A stretch of DNA of 14,291 bases from COE1 sp910588595 (GTDB lineage: Bacteria; Bacillota; Clostridia; Lachnospirales; Lachnospiraceae): contig CARDBT010000079.1 in the NCBI GenBank assembly GCA_948957135.1, positions 1 to 14,291 on the forward strand, read 5' to 3'. How positions within the stretch are numbered: the stretch's first letter is position 1; each line of letters opens with the position of its first letter. The notes beneath the pieces were generated by a model. It was given only the letters and a program-made list of their open reading frames with translations, was not told the DNA's origin and made no database searches. A program made the translations under genes and the position numbers. Of the stretch, positions 14,232-14,291 are shown in pieces.

Positions 14232-14291
14232 CTATTATTTTGTTGTTTACATATCACAGCAGGCCGCCCTGCATCAAATGATGAAAAAATG

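Noticed and set aside
14259..14272. GCAGG-CCGC-CCTGC hairpin as a terminator
   Set aside because: The stem is only five bases and neither strand has a T-tract after it. The gene it might serve lies outside the window.

Overview
The window looks chromosomal and comes from a Gram-positive anaerobe of the Clostridia, most likely the Lachnospiraceae. This rests on strong AGGAGG-type ribosome binding sites, moderate-to-high G+C with AT-rich promoter regions, a clostridial-type MobA/MobL relaxase remnant, and an antiporter cluster in a style common in gut Firmicutes. The species cannot be fixed from the sequence alone.

Layout. (1) Positions 1-613, minus strand: decayed MobA/MobL relaxase, cut off before its catalytic domain, broken by an in-frame TAG and running off the left edge. 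(2) 725-2057, plus strand: an ECF sigma factor and a one-pass membrane protein, probably its anti-sigma factor, with a possible autoregulatory ECF promoter in front. (3) 2054-3523, minus strand: a two-domain PPK2 enzyme (polyphosphate:AMP phosphotransferase), meeting the anti-sigma gene tail to tail with interlocked stop codons. (4) 3657-13400, minus strand: about 9.7 kb of tightly packed genes, ten in all, for a multisubunit Mrp/Mbh-type cation/proton antiporter. (5) 13462-14100, minus strand: trmB, followed on its upstream side by an AT-rich region with two abutting palindromes.

The antiporter cluster is the main content. In transcription order it encodes MrpE, MrpF, MrpG, a free MbhD-like domain (DUF4040), an MbhE-MnhB fusion, MrpC, and then four large NuoL/M/N-type subunits of 505, 512, 497 and 743 residues. 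This is the order of the first genes of the archaeal membrane-bound hydrogenase operon (mbhA to mbhH), not the textbook bacterial mrpABCDEFG order. No hydrogenase, NADH or quinone module lies in the window. Instead there are three additional large antiporter-like subunits. All four keep the glutamate and lysines that line the proton path in complex I, and two adjacent ones are clear tandem paralogs. The product is expected to be a membrane complex that exchanges Na+ (or another cation) for protons, unless it docks to a redox module encoded elsewhere.

The PPK2 gene directly downstream on the same strand could share the antiporter transcript (133 bp gap, no terminator seen). That would place a polyphosphate/AMP energy-stress enzyme beside an ion-homeostasis complex, but the link is inference. 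No tRNA, rRNA, CRISPR array or insertion sequence was seen. The only stretch over 300 bases without an intact gene is 1-724, which holds the relaxase remnant and the sigma-factor promoter region.
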